NCBI RefSeq assembly: GCF_003024715.1
Contig: NZ_PYLO01000002.1
Span: 682,001-746,000 of the forward strand
Direction of reading: 5' to 3'
Source: Clostridium fessum
GTDB lineage: Bacteria; Bacillota; Clostridia; Lachnospirales; Lachnospiraceae
DNA: 64,000 nucleotides
Numbering within the stretch: position 1 is the first letter of the stretch; each line of letters opens with the position of its first letter. This document shows positions 34,704 through 43,641 of this stretch, piece by piece. Both the position numbers and the translations under genes were made by a program. The notes under the pieces are model-generated. The model did no database searches. It was not told where the DNA came from and worked only from the letters and a program-made list of their open reading frames with translations.

Positions 34704-36389
34704 TTACAGTAATGCCTCCGCACGCTTTGCCAGCTGATACCGCCGTTCCACGCCCTCCAGCGCCTCCGGGTTATCCTTAAATTTCTCCCGTTTTGCCGCA
34801 AACCGTTCTTCGATCGTTACACGCCGTTCTCCCTGTACCTGCTTGTCCGCCAGATACACGATCAGGCTTTCATTCAGATATCCCAGCTTTTCTTCCGGCA
34901 GATCCATATGATCCGCAACGATATCCGCGATCCCGGTATGTCCCAGAAGCCGCAGCCATCCCGCCCCTGTCTCCGGATGTTCGGGGTATGCTTTAGCGAT
35001 GTCGTGAAGAAGCGCCGCCGCGTAGATTTTATATTTATCGATTGGCGGGCTTTTGTATGTCATCTCCACACACCTTTCCGCCCTATACTTTAGAACTCTA
35101 TCTGCCAATTCCACGGCCAGCTCCGCAACCACCCGGCTATGGCGCACCGCCGCCTCCGGCGTGTGGAACCATGCAAGCAGACGCTCGCACTCCTCTTTGT
35201 CCGGGACAGGACGTTTTCTCTCCCAGTCACGCAATTTCTGAAACTCTTCCTGCGTATCCGCATCAAACGCGCAGCCTGGATCCGGCACATCCAGGAAAAT
35301 CCGGCGGATTCCCGGCTGTTCACAGGCGCCTTTAAGTCCCATCGTCCCGTCATGCTGCAGCAGTTTTTCGATCACATCTGCACGGATCAGAAGCGGATGC
35401 CCCGGTGTTTTCTCATACTCCGGGAGATAGACATCCCCATCGCCTTCCGCAAACCGGTATTTTTCATATTCCAGCGTAAATGGCGTAAACAGTGGCACAT
35501 CCACCGGGAAAAAGAAAATGCCATCCAGCGTCTCTTTTCCTGCCGTTTTCCGCTTTTCCTTATAATAGGAAAGCCCCAGGCAGACGGAATCAAACATTTT
35601 CGTCTCCGCATACGCCGGATTGTGGATGAAATGGATTCCCGGTCCCGCAGCCGCCGCGCGTATATCTTCCGCCCGGCGTCCGGTAATGATCGTGATTTCA
35701 TGTACGCCGCACGCCCGCAGCGTCTGTATCTCACGTTCCAGGACCGTCTGGGCGCCGAGCTTCATGAGTGGTTTGAAATCCCCCATCCGCGAGGATCGCC
35801 CCGCCGCCGAGATCAAGGCGTCAAATACATAATCCTTTCTTTCATACACCTGTCCGTAGCCAAAGGGAATCTGCAGAAGTTCTGTCTTTTTCCGCTTCTC
35901 CCAGCCACTGATCAGTGTCCGAAACCAACCCGCGTGTCCGATTACCAGAATATCGCCCCGGCTCTTCATCCGGAGTTCATTCCAGGTTGTCCTGGCGCGC
36001 CCTGCACAATCTGCAAAACTCTCTCCCTGCGGCGGTCGGAAATCGTACATATCTGCCCCTCGTGCCACATACTCCGCTGGAAACTGTTCCCGGATTTCAT
36101 CGAAGGAATGACCATCCCATTCCCCCATGTCAATCTCCGCCAGACCATCTACGACCTCAATCGGAATACTTCTGTCAATCACTTCCTGCAGGATCGCGGC
36201 TGACTCCCGGCAGCGCTTTAACGGGCTGGTATAAATCTTTTCAATTCTGCGTCCCGCAAATGTCTCCCCCAGCGCCCGAATCTGTGTCCGCCCTTCCTCT
36301 GAAAGCGGCAGATCCGTCCGCCCGATGCAATATTTCCGTTCATCTGGAAATTCCGGCTTCCCATGCCGGATCAAATAAATCGTCCGCAT
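34704..36389 (-). CDS. Three-domain fusion: histidine phosphatase, MobA-like NTP transferase, HD hydrolase
   Basis: 561 residues from the ATG at 36389 (GGAAAGGA site). Residues 1-190: phosphoglycerate-mutase-like, YLIRHGKPEFP with the phospho-His, and VIGHAGWFRTL. Residues 200-390: NTP transferase, ALISAAGRSSRMGDFKPLMKLGAQ, IITGRRAED, FFPVDVPLF, PGHPLLIRADV. Residues 400-561: HD domain, HSRVVAELAVELADR and LLHDIAKAYPEHPETGA. The middle domain resembles DVU_1551, which I recall as a cytidylyltransferase for this hydroxylase type. Second such enzyme in the window. How the three activities combine is not known to me. Confidence 0.85.
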   Translation of the reverse strand: MRTIYLIRHGKPEFPDERKYCIGRTDLPLSEEGRTQIRALGETFAGRRIEKIYTSPLKRCRESAAILQEVIDRSIPIEVVDGLAEIDMGEWDGHSFDEIREQFPAEYVARGADMYDFRPPQGESFADCAGRARTTWNELRMKSRGDILVIGHAGWFRTLISGWEKRKKTELLQIPFGYGQVYERKDYVFDALISAAGRSSRMGDFKPLMKLGAQTVLEREIQTLRACGVHEITIITGRRAEDIRAAAAGPGIHFIHNPAYAETKMFDSVCLGLSYYKEKRKTAGKETLDGIFFFPVDVPLFTPFTLEYEKYRFAEGDGDVYLPEYEKTPGHPLLIRADVIEKLLQHDGTMGLKGACEQPGIRRIFLDVPDPGCAFDADTQEEFQKLRDWERKRPVPDKEECERLLAWFHTPEAAVRHSRVVAELAVELADRVLKYRAERCVEMTYKSPPIDKYKIYAAALLHDIAKAYPEHPETGAGWLRLLGHTGIADIVADHMDLPEEKLGYLNESLIVYLADKQVQGERRVTIEERFAAKREKFKDNPEALEGVERRYQLAKRAEALL

Positions 36390-36400
36390 TCTGTCCTTTC

Positions 36401-36802
36401 CTAGTGCTCGTGTTCCTCTTCTTCCCCACACTCGCAGCTGAAATCATGGCTGTGTCCAAATTGTCCCGGTCCGCCGATGTAGTCGCGGATCAGCTCCAGT
36501 TTATAACGGTTCATATAGCTATATGCCTTCTGAACCGTATGCCCGCTTCCCAGATAACGGGTCACGCCCGCCTTTACCAGTATCTCAAACGGTTCTTTCT
36601 CGATCGGTCCGCAGATGACTGCCTCACAGTCATGTTCTACCACCTTCTTCGCAAATACCAGATTGTCCGGATCCTGTTTTCCATAGACATGGAAAATCTG
36701 GTTCTTGTCCGCGTCAATAATCATCAAAAACGGACTCTCCTTAAAAGTCGCCGGCACCAGTCCGTCGATCTCCTCTGTCTCTGATGCAATTGCTATGTTC
36801 AT
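36401..36802 (-). CDS. NifX/NafY-like metal-cluster-binding protein
   Basis: 133 residues. MNIAIASETEEIDGLVPATFKESPFLMIID is the dinitrogenase cofactor-binding fold; CGPIEKEPFEILVKAGVTRYLGSG follows. The end is rich in His, Glu and Cys (HSHDFSCECGEEEEHEH), suited to metal binding. Likely a carrier or chaperone in hydroxylase maturation. It starts 11 bp before the phosphatase fusion. Confidence 0.85.
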   Translation of the reverse strand: MNIAIASETEEIDGLVPATFKESPFLMIIDADKNQIFHVYGKQDPDNLVFAKKVVEHDCEAVICGPIEKEPFEILVKAGVTRYLGSGHTVQKAYSYMNRYKLELIRDYIGGPGQFGHSHDFSCECGEEEEHEH

Positions 36803-36931
36803 TTTTTCTCCTTGTTCTTGTCAAATTTTGCTGATTTTTTTCAAAATTTCTCAATTATTTTTAATTTTATGATACTGCAATCAAAACTCATCGTCAAGTT
36901 TTTCATGATATTGAATTTTGCCACTCATTTT

Positions 36932-38830
36932 TCATTTTTCCTCGATGATTAGCCGCCTTTTTCCCGAACCGATATAGGGGGAAATTTCTTTTTCTATCAC
37001 AGAAACGGTCAGGCAGTTCCCAAAGTATTCCGTTAATGCTGCTTTGACATTTTTCACTCTGCTTCCTACCGTATCTGCATAACCCGCTTTCTTCATAACA
37101 GCCACCGTCAGATGCTTCTGCGCCGCATTGTAAGATGCCTGAAAATCTTCCACCTCATCCAGGGCAAATAAAAGCTCATCTAATAGGTGCATGGAAAGCA
37201 CCTTGCCGCCGGACAGCCGGACGCTGTCATCCAGCCGTCCCTCAACCTTATCAAGTCTAGGCTTTAAACATCCGCAGGCACACGGTTCTGCAATCATCCG
37301 CCCCAGATCGCCGGTCCGATAGCGCACAAGCGGCATTCCCCGCCGCCGAAGCGTTGTCAGAACCAGCTCGCCGTATTGCCCTTCCGGAACCGGCTGTCCC
37401 GTCTCCGGATCCAGAATCTCAATCAAAAGGTCCCGGTCCCGCATATGGTAACCCCCGCGCGCCCCACACTGTACGCCGCCGCCGTAACCAGTTTCCGTCA
37501 TACCCCAGTGCGTAAAGACCCGGCAGTTCCAGGTTCTTTCCAAAAAACGCTGCACGCTGACCGGCACATAATCAGCACTTAAGAGCACTGTTTTCGGGCC
37601 AAGTCCCGGCGCATGGGCTGCCAGCGCATACATCTGGCTTGGGACACCGATCAGGCAGTCTGCCCCCTCGCCGTCCCGCGCTGCCGCTTCCATATCGTGA
37701 ATCAGCCCGTGAACCTTCGTCTCCACCCGGATGCGCCCCAATCCTTCTTTTAAAAGTCCTCCAATCGAAAAAAATCCCGGTCCTTCCATATAAACCGTGA
37801 CCCGATCGCCTGGCTTTACCATGTACTGCATCCCTGTTTCAAAGAAATCCGCCGTCTGCATCAGATCGTCTTCGGTAAAAAACAGGCGCTTCGGTGCCCC
37901 TGTACTGCCGGAGGTTTTCAGCGTGATGATACGCGCGATCTCCTTGGCTGGAACACATAAAAATGTTTCCGGCTCCGCTTTCAGTTCCTCCGGGGTTGTG
38001 AGGGGAAGTGTCCGGAAATCCGCCCATGAAAACGAATCCGGCGCGAGCCGTACATCGGAACCTGCCATTTCCCCAAGCTGTCCCCAGACGGATGTAAATT
38101 TCTTCTGATAAAATGGACTTTTCTCCTTTACATACGAAAGTGTCCGCCATAACCCGGACGGCTGCGCCGCTGCAATAAAATAACCGCAGCCCGCTTCTTT
38201 TAAAATCTTCCGTTCCGCCCCCAGCGCCGCGCAGACGGATTCCAGATTTCCATCAAAGATCTGCTGCCCGATCCACTCCGCCAGCGTTCCAGACACATCC
38301 TGCATATTTACAAGCGCAAAACCCGCATCCGCCATCCGGTCACAGATTGTTTTAGCGGACTCCAGCCGTCCCAGCATCCCGTCTAAGAAAAGCTCTTTTT
38401 TCCGGGCATACATATCGCTCATCAAAAGCCATCCCTCCGGCTTTAACACCCGGTACGCCTCCCGGAGCGCCGCCGCCGGTTCCGCAGCTTTGGAACAACT
38501 GCATTCCATCAGAATGATATCTGCCGTCTGATCTGGATATGGCAGTTTCTCCGCACATCCAGTCTCTATCCAGCCAGGTTCATGCACATCCGGATTCTTA
38601 TCCAGGCCGGAAATCTGCCAGCCCGGGCAATGCTCAGAAAGCCAGCGCATCGTGCCGCCAGCTCCGCAGCCGATGTCGATGACGCGAAACGGCACTGCAG
38701 GATCTATAGACTCCGTATCTGCCGCTCCCGCCTCTGGTATCTCAATTCCCGCAAACTGGAACATCTGCCTCGTCAGCGCAAATCCACCGGGGCGGCAGAG
38801 ACTGCACTCATTTGTATCCATTTTTTGCAC
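36932..38830 (-). CDS. Fusion of SAM-dependent methyltransferase and AMP-dependent CoA ligase
   Basis: 632 residues. Residues 20-215: class I methyltransferase, VIDIGCGAGGTMRWLSEHCPGW, ILMECSCSKAAE, EAYRVLKPEGWLLMSD. Residues 225-632: phenylacetate-CoA-ligase-like, TLSYVKEKSPFYQKKF, LKTSGSTGAPKRLFFTEDD (ATP loop), HWGMTETGYGGG, LVRYRTGDLGRM. In Desulfovibrio the two halves match separate genes (DVU_1556 and DVU_1553, as I recall). The N-terminus also has CSLCRPGGFALTR, a Cys pair. Substrates unknown; the cluster suggests cofactor modification. Ends 129 bp before the NifX-like gene. Confidence 0.85.
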   Translation of the reverse strand: MQKMDTNECSLCRPGGFALTRQMFQFAGIEIPEAGAADTESIDPAVPFRVIDIGCGAGGTMRWLSEHCPGWQISGLDKNPDVHEPGWIETGCAEKLPYPDQTADIILMECSCSKAAEPAAALREAYRVLKPEGWLLMSDMYARKKELFLDGMLGRLESAKTICDRMADAGFALVNMQDVSGTLAEWIGQQIFDGNLESVCAALGAERKILKEAGCGYFIAAAQPSGLWRTLSYVKEKSPFYQKKFTSVWGQLGEMAGSDVRLAPDSFSWADFRTLPLTTPEELKAEPETFLCVPAKEIARIITLKTSGSTGAPKRLFFTEDDLMQTADFFETGMQYMVKPGDRVTVYMEGPGFFSIGGLLKEGLGRIRVETKVHGLIHDMEAAARDGEGADCLIGVPSQMYALAAHAPGLGPKTVLLSADYVPVSVQRFLERTWNCRVFTHWGMTETGYGGGVQCGARGGYHMRDRDLLIEILDPETGQPVPEGQYGELVLTTLRRRGMPLVRYRTGDLGRMIAEPCACGCLKPRLDKVEGRLDDSVRLSGGKVLSMHLLDELLFALDEVEDFQASYNAAQKHLTVAVMKKAGYADTVGSRVKNVKAALTEYFGNCLTVSVIEKEISPYIGSGKRRLIIEEK

Positions 38831-38850
38831 CTCTCCTTTCTGCGCCTCTA

Positions 38851-40422
38851 TTATCTGCCTCTTTCCATCGGAGACAAGTAGTACGCACAGAACGGAATCT
38901 TCTTCCCGTCTTTATACACATGCAGGCTGCACTGGCGCAGACGCTCGATATCGAGATTGCCGGCATCCTGAAACGCCATGGATGTGATCGTGAAGCCGTG
39001 GCTTTTGGCACGCTTTAAGAAGTCCTCCATATTTGTTATGTCAACCGACTCTTCTTCACAGCAGCAGAATTCTGATTCGGGCTGAGTTCCGCCACAACAG
39101 CAGCTTTCTGGTTCTGGCTGGGTTCCGCCACAGCAGCAGCTTTCTGGTTCTGGCTGGGTTCCGCCACAGCAGCAGCTTTCTGGTTCTGGCTGGGTTCCGC
39201 CACAGCAGCAGCTTTCTGGTTCTGGCTGGGTTCCGCCACAGCAGCAGCTTTCTTTTTCCGGCTGACTTTCTCCACAACAGCACGTCTCTTCCAGATCGCG
39301 CCGTTCCCAGCGCCGTCCGACAAATTCACGGTTCTTCTCCGCCGGATCCGGACCGCAGCAGCAGCCTTCGCCCTCCGGTTCTGTCTCGGTTTTTCCACTA
39401 TAATTTGTCAGCGGCATCAATTTATCCCCAGGCATCACGATGAAATCCCCGTGGAACCCACACATCGGGTGATCGCAGCAGGATGGCGCGATCTGTTCCT
39501 CTTTGATAAGCCCGCCGCTCTGGCTGACAACCGCCTCCAGAAGCTCATCCAGCGTATAGCGGTCATCATCCGCCGGAAGCTCCGGGATACGTCCAAAATA
39601 GCTGACCGGCTGGAAATGCACGCCGCGCACATACGGCGACCGCTGAATGGCAAACCGGATGATGTCCCCGATCTGCTCCGTATTGACGCCCGGAACAAGG
39701 ACCGGAACAAGCGTCACGCCGATTCCATACCGGCCGCACTGCTCGATCGCCCGTTTTTTCACTTCCAGCATCGGGCGGCGGCGCAGTTTTTCATATACGG
39801 CATCGTCCACGCCGTCAAACTGCATAAATACAAACGAAAGTCCCGCATCCGCCAGACGCTTTACAAACGCCTCGTCCTCCGCCAGGCGAAGACCGTTGCT
39901 GTTTAACTGCACATATTTACAGCCAACCTGCTTCGCATACGCCACGATCTCCGGCAGATCGTCCCGCACTGTCGGTTCCCCGCCGGAAAGCTGCAAAAGT
40001 GTCTTTCCCGGCTCCGTCAGATCGTCGATCCAGCGTTTTACCGTGTCTAAGGACGGATCCTTGGCCCCGTCCGGCTCCGCAAAACAGAAGGTACAGTTCA
40101 TATTGCACCGCGCTGTGATCTCCAGCAAGGTACAGCAGGTGGCGCGTCTGTGCTCCGCACACAGACCGCAGCCCGCCGGGCAATTTAGATTTTCATTTTC
40201 TCCCACCGCCGGACGTTCCCCGCGCCAGTCGGCAAACTTACGCTTATTTCTCCAGATTACACTGGAAAATGTCCCGTGATCCGGGCAGGTTTTTACCAGA
40301 TATATCTGCCTGTCCCGCTCTTCCCGCTTTGCCGGAATGCGTTTTAAACAGACCGGACAGACACTGTATGTATGGCGCATTTCTTCTGGCAGGAGGGCTC
40401 TGTCCTGTAAGTTCATTACCAT
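38851..40422 (-). CDS. Radical SAM protein (TrsS-like) with a CCC tandem-repeat segment
   Basis: 523 residues. A Cys pair region (YSVCPVCLKRIP, KTCPDHG) precedes the radical SAM motif CNMNCTFC (about residues 104-111), then LLQLSGGEPTVRDDLPEIV and a TIM-barrel body. From about 353 to 465 lies a Cys-rich insert including six near-exact 12-residue units (ESCCCGGTQPEP). A short C-terminal domain with CSLHVYKDGKKIPFCAYYL follows. The family accompanies molybdenum hydroxylase maturation sets; NCBI calls it TrsS, by my memory. Generates a radical for an unknown modification. Confidence 0.87.
   Translation of the reverse strand: MVMNLQDRALLPEEMRHTYSVCPVCLKRIPAKREERDRQIYLVKTCPDHGTFSSVIWRNKRKFADWRGERPAVGENENLNCPAGCGLCAEHRRATCCTLLEITARCNMNCTFCFAEPDGAKDPSLDTVKRWIDDLTEPGKTLLQLSGGEPTVRDDLPEIVAYAKQVGCKYVQLNSNGLRLAEDEAFVKRLADAGLSFVFMQFDGVDDAVYEKLRRRPMLEVKKRAIEQCGRYGIGVTLVPVLVPGVNTEQIGDIIRFAIQRSPYVRGVHFQPVSYFGRIPELPADDDRYTLDELLEAVVSQSGGLIKEEQIAPSCCDHPMCGFHGDFIVMPGDKLMPLTNYSGKTETEPEGEGCCCGPDPAEKNREFVGRRWERRDLEETCCCGESQPEKESCCCGGTQPEPESCCCGGTQPEPESCCCGGTQPEPESCCCGGTQPEPESCCCGGTQPESEFCCCEEESVDITNMEDFLKRAKSHGFTITSMAFQDAGNLDIERLRQCSLHVYKDGKKIPFCAYYLSPMERGR
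39055..39290 (-). repeat. 36-bp in-frame tandem repeat encoding CCCGGTQPEPES
   Basis: About six copies of a 36-bp unit, the central four almost identical in DNA, inside the radical SAM gene. Each unit adds a CCC triplet. Degenerate half units flank the block (GCCCGPDP upstream, FCCCEE downstream). DNA identity beyond codon need points to recent expansion by slippage or recombination. Confidence 0.92.
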
Positions 40423-40591
40423 CGTCCTTCATCCCCTTATCTCAATTCATTACAATTCTCCCATGATGAAGCCAGCCGCAGATGGGCTGTGTTCTCATGT
40501 TCACACATGGCAAATCCCCGCAGCCAGCCTGTCTCACCTATCCTTTTCAGATCCAAAAGCATCTCTCATGAATCATACTTATATCTACTAT

Positions 40592-40834
40592 CTACTTATC
40601 TTCCAGCTCTCTCTCCACATCCGCCATACGCCCTTTTACCAGCGCTTCCGGCAGATATACCTCGCCGCACTTCGGGCAGCACAGGATCTCGGTGTGGAAA
40701 TTGTGCCCCAGATAGTCAAAAAATGTGGATTTCGGCACCATCTCCACCTGACACCGGCGGCAGATGACTTTTTTCTCCAACGCCTCTTTGATCCGCTGAT
40801 CTCTTCCGCCTCCATCAATCGTCGGCATACTCAT
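40592..40834 (-). CDS. Small zinc-ribbon redox protein (DVU_1557-like)
   Basis: 80 residues from the ATG at 40834, which overlaps the upstream stop (TGATG); an in-frame ATG two codons on is equally possible. Two Cys pairs, CRRC (about 26-29) and CCPKC (about 54-58), enclose a conserved-looking FFDYLGHNFHTEIL. Likely binds zinc or iron and shuttles electrons or sulfur for its neighbours. Confidence 0.78.
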   Translation of the reverse strand: MSMPTIDGGGRDQRIKEALEKKVICRRCQVEMVPKSTFFDYLGHNFHTEILCCPKCGEVYLPEALVKGRMADVERELEDK

Positions 40835-43128
40835 CACTCTCCTTCCAGATTCATGCGGTGGCTGTAGCCATTCCAGAGCTTATAACCGCCGTCCGGCAGC
40901 ACCTCGTACTCTGCCCAGTAGGTCATATGCTGGATCTTCAGATGCCCGATCCGATGTCCCGTCTCCGGGTCGATAATACCGCGGTCTTCCCGCTCACAGT
41001 GTTCAATGACCTGCTCCATATCTTCGATCAAAATCTGACCCGCTGACAATTTGCGTTCCAGCTCCTTCTCAACTTCTAATTTCATATGTGTTTCCTCTTC
41101 GATCGTCTCATTCCAGTACGTCTTAAGCAGTTCCCGTTTCGCCGCCAGGCGGTTGTGCCAGCGCTCCGTCACCGTCGCCGCCGGGCGCCCCGCGCCATTT
41201 AACCCAAACAACAGATCGAGGATATGAACCGCCTCCTTGCCCTGTCCGGCAAAGGACTCCCGGCAGTTGACACAGTAGGTCACATACGGCAGTTCCTCCT
41301 CTTTTGCACGGGAAGTTGTCATATAGCTTGTGTGGCTCGGAGAAGCAATCCCGATATGTCCGCCGTATCCGCAGCAGCGCGCCTTTTTCCCGTCATACGG
41401 CAGATTTTCCCACGTAATCCCCGCCGCATCCGCCAGATGGCGTACACTCTCCTGCAATTCCGGGTAATAGCGGCTGGCGCAGGGATCAAACAAGGCATAC
41501 GACTGCGCTTGCTGGGTACTTCCTGCTTCCATTTCACCCTTTTCAGCATTGTCCGGTTCCAAAGCAGCATCTTTCTCCATGCCCCACTCTTCCATCACTT
41601 CCTCCAGGAAAACGACCGGCAGCTCCGGCAGGTATTCTTCAAACATCTTCCGGCAGTTCGGGCAGGCTAAAATCACGGTTGGTTCGCCCAGTTCTCTCCA
41701 CTGCTGCCGCATTTTTTCCAGATGTGCCGCGTGGATGTCCACTTCGCCTGCCCACTCGGCAGGTGCACTGCAGCAGGTCATCCAGATCGCCGCATCCGGC
41801 TTTTTGGAATGCAGCCACTCATATGTCCGCGTCACATAGCGCGGATCCGAACCGGCGAGCTGGCATCCCGGAAAGAAGGCGTAGGAACTCTGCTTAACAT
41901 TCTCCGGTTTCCGCGTAAGCCCCGCTTTTCCGGAGGCATACGCCATGTCGCGCAGCCAGAAATCATGAAATGGCCACGGCATCGCGCCCTTTTTCCGCAT
42001 TGCCCGCATACTTTCGAGCAAAAACTGGCTAAAATCAATATGCTGCGGGCAGACCTCCTTGCACAGCCCGCAGTGATCGCAGGTGCTGATCAGTCTCGTC
42101 GCCCACGTACCATCGCGCGATAACGTACCGGGATGAATTGTTATGTAAACCTCTTCATACAAACGGCGCGGTGTTTTCTCATGCAGGCGCATCAGATCAC
42201 AAGCACGCATACAGGCATCACACGAACACTTCTGGCAGCGCGCGATCTCCTGCATCGCCTCTTCCTCCGTATACGATTCCCCGTTTGCCGGAACCACCCG
42301 CTCGGCACGCTCAATCCCATCCGTTTGAAGCTTTAAAAGTGTCCCTTCCTTTCGAAATGGCTCATTCATGCCGCCCGTTTTCAGATACCGTTCGATCGCA
42401 AGCGAAACCGCCAGCCCATCCGCCAGCGCCTTCATGCTGTCGCCGCCCGTCAGAGAACCGCCAATGAAAACGCCCTGGGTCCGGGTCGCAAATGCGCCGT
42501 CCGGGTCCATTTCCAGACCAAAGTCCGCGCCGTCTGCCCCAGTTGCCACATACACGGCATCATAGTCCGCCCGGAGTGCCTCCAGATCCGTTACCGTTTC
42601 ACCGAGATGGCGTGAAAATTCCTCAAACTGGAACTGCGCTTCGATCTCCGCATCAAATTCCGCCGGATCCATCTGGTTTCTCGCCTGACCGCCCAGAACC
42701 ATTTCCCGCTCATAAACCGTTACATCGTACTTTTTATTGCAGAGACGCAGCGCACAGCCAAGCCCCGAAAGACCGCCTCCGACGATCGCGATCCTTTTCC
42801 CTTTCGACGGCAGGTTATACGCATTCGGTGCCTTCCGCTTCGCGTACTTGACCGTCGCCCGCTCTAAAAGCCCCATCGCGATTCCCCCGTCCAGCTTCGC
42901 GCGCAGACACGCCTTCTCGCACGGATGGCTGCACAGCTTCGACACAATATCCGGAAATCCCACCGTATTCTGATAGGTCCGGTACGCCGCGTTGAAACGT
43001 CCCTTTTTCCACTTTTCTTCCAGCCCCTTGATATCCAGCCGGAACGGACAGGCTGCCTGGCAGAACGGCGGCTCGTTCTGATGGCATTTCTCCGCCAGCG
43101 TCTTTTCAAAATCTTCCAAATAGCTCAC
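40834..43128 (-). CDS. FAD-dependent pyridine-nucleotide oxidoreductase with iron-sulfur and CCG domains
   Basis: 764 residues from a GTG at 43128 behind GGGAGG. N-terminal GltD-like cysteines (CQAACPFRLDI, CSHPCEKACL), FAD loop RIAIVGGGLSGLGCALRL (about 105-122), a cluster CQKCSCDACMRAC, a ferredoxin motif CDHCGLCKEVCP, then heterodisulfide-reductase-type CCG motifs (FFPGCQLAG, CCSAPAEWAG, CPNCRKM, RCCGYGG, CVNCRES). Probably passes electrons between NAD(P)H and the hydroxylase or maturation enzymes. The ATG at 43158 was probably the original start, before an element inserted upstream removed its ribosome site. Confidence 0.87.
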   Translation of the reverse strand: MSYLEDFEKTLAEKCHQNEPPFCQAACPFRLDIKGLEEKWKKGRFNAAYRTYQNTVGFPDIVSKLCSHPCEKACLRAKLDGGIAMGLLERATVKYAKRKAPNAYNLPSKGKRIAIVGGGLSGLGCALRLCNKKYDVTVYEREMVLGGQARNQMDPAEFDAEIEAQFQFEEFSRHLGETVTDLEALRADYDAVYVATGADGADFGLEMDPDGAFATRTQGVFIGGSLTGGDSMKALADGLAVSLAIERYLKTGGMNEPFRKEGTLLKLQTDGIERAERVVPANGESYTEEEAMQEIARCQKCSCDACMRACDLMRLHEKTPRRLYEEVYITIHPGTLSRDGTWATRLISTCDHCGLCKEVCPQHIDFSQFLLESMRAMRKKGAMPWPFHDFWLRDMAYASGKAGLTRKPENVKQSSYAFFPGCQLAGSDPRYVTRTYEWLHSKKPDAAIWMTCCSAPAEWAGEVDIHAAHLEKMRQQWRELGEPTVILACPNCRKMFEEYLPELPVVFLEEVMEEWGMEKDAALEPDNAEKGEMEAGSTQQAQSYALFDPCASRYYPELQESVRHLADAAGITWENLPYDGKKARCCGYGGHIGIASPSHTSYMTTSRAKEEELPYVTYCVNCRESFAGQGKEAVHILDLLFGLNGAGRPAATVTERWHNRLAAKRELLKTYWNETIEEETHMKLEVEKELERKLSAGQILIEDMEQVIEHCEREDRGIIDPETGHRIGHLKIQHMTYWAEYEVLPDGGYKLWNGYSHRMNLEGE

Positions 43129-43163
43129 AGGGCGGACCTCCCTTCTTTTCTCCTGCATTTATC

Positions 43164-43296
43164 GTTACTGTTCACGCATACGTGTCCAGTAACGGAATTT
43201 GCCGTGGCTTCGCATTTAAATACGGCAAATTCCTGCTGCCACCACGTTTTCTTACGGCACTTTCGGTTCCAAAAGTGCCTACCCGTGAACAGTAAC
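43164..43296. mobile_element. 133-bp MITE-like element with 8-bp target duplication
   Basis: 13-bp perfect terminal inverted repeats GTTACTGTTCACG (43164-43176) and CGTGAACAGTAAC (43284-43296). Directly flanking both ends is CATTTATC (43156-43163 and 43297-43304), a perfect 8-bp target site duplication. No coding capacity. A partial copy lies at 63716-63796. An 8-bp duplication fits IS66- or IS256-like transposases, none present here. Confidence 0.88.
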
Positions 43297-43493
43297 CATT
43301 TATCCTCTCCCAGAATCATTTATCCCGTCCTCCATCGATAAGTAAAAATTCCAGGAGCCAATTTTAATACTTTTTATTATACACCATAACCAAAGAATAT
43401 GTCTTGGCACATTCGGGCGTCTCGCGCGGTCGCTTGCGACAACCTGCATCTTCACACGAGTACGCATCATTGTTCCAAGGAATTTCCTATTAC

Positions 43494-43557
43494 AAAAAAG
43501 CCGCTGCAAAACCTACCTCTCTAAACATAGATTCTGCAGGTTCGCAGCAGCTTTTAT
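43494..43557 (-). terminator. Terminator after the molybdenum hydroxylase gene
   Basis: Long stem: AAAAGC-CGCTGC and ACCT on one side, AGGT and GCAGC-GCTTTT on the other, with GGCTTTTTTG on the minus strand. It separates the hydroxylase from the maturation genes. A TATAAT (43376-43381 region, minus) further on may start the second transcript. No other feature is seen in the rest of this 513-bp gap besides the element at 43164. Confidence 0.78.
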
Positions 43558-43641
43558 TTAATTCTTATTTACAATCACGCGATACGCCTTGCCGCAGCTG
43601 CCCGCTTCATGTGCAGCCACGCATTCCTCTTCCGAATCGGA

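Noticed and set aside
35139-36203. 354-codon plus-strand frame opposite the triple-fusion gene
   Set aside because: Antisense shadow; the minus-strand gene has three complete domains.
39033-39443. Plus-strand and other-frame repeats of HSSSFLVLAGFR type
   Set aside because: They are shadows of the CCC tandem repeat of the radical SAM gene.
43125-43319. 64-codon minus-strand frame before the FAD/FeS oxidoreductase
   Set aside because: It runs through the inserted 133-bp element, so most of its codons are transposon sequence, although its start has a good ribosome site.
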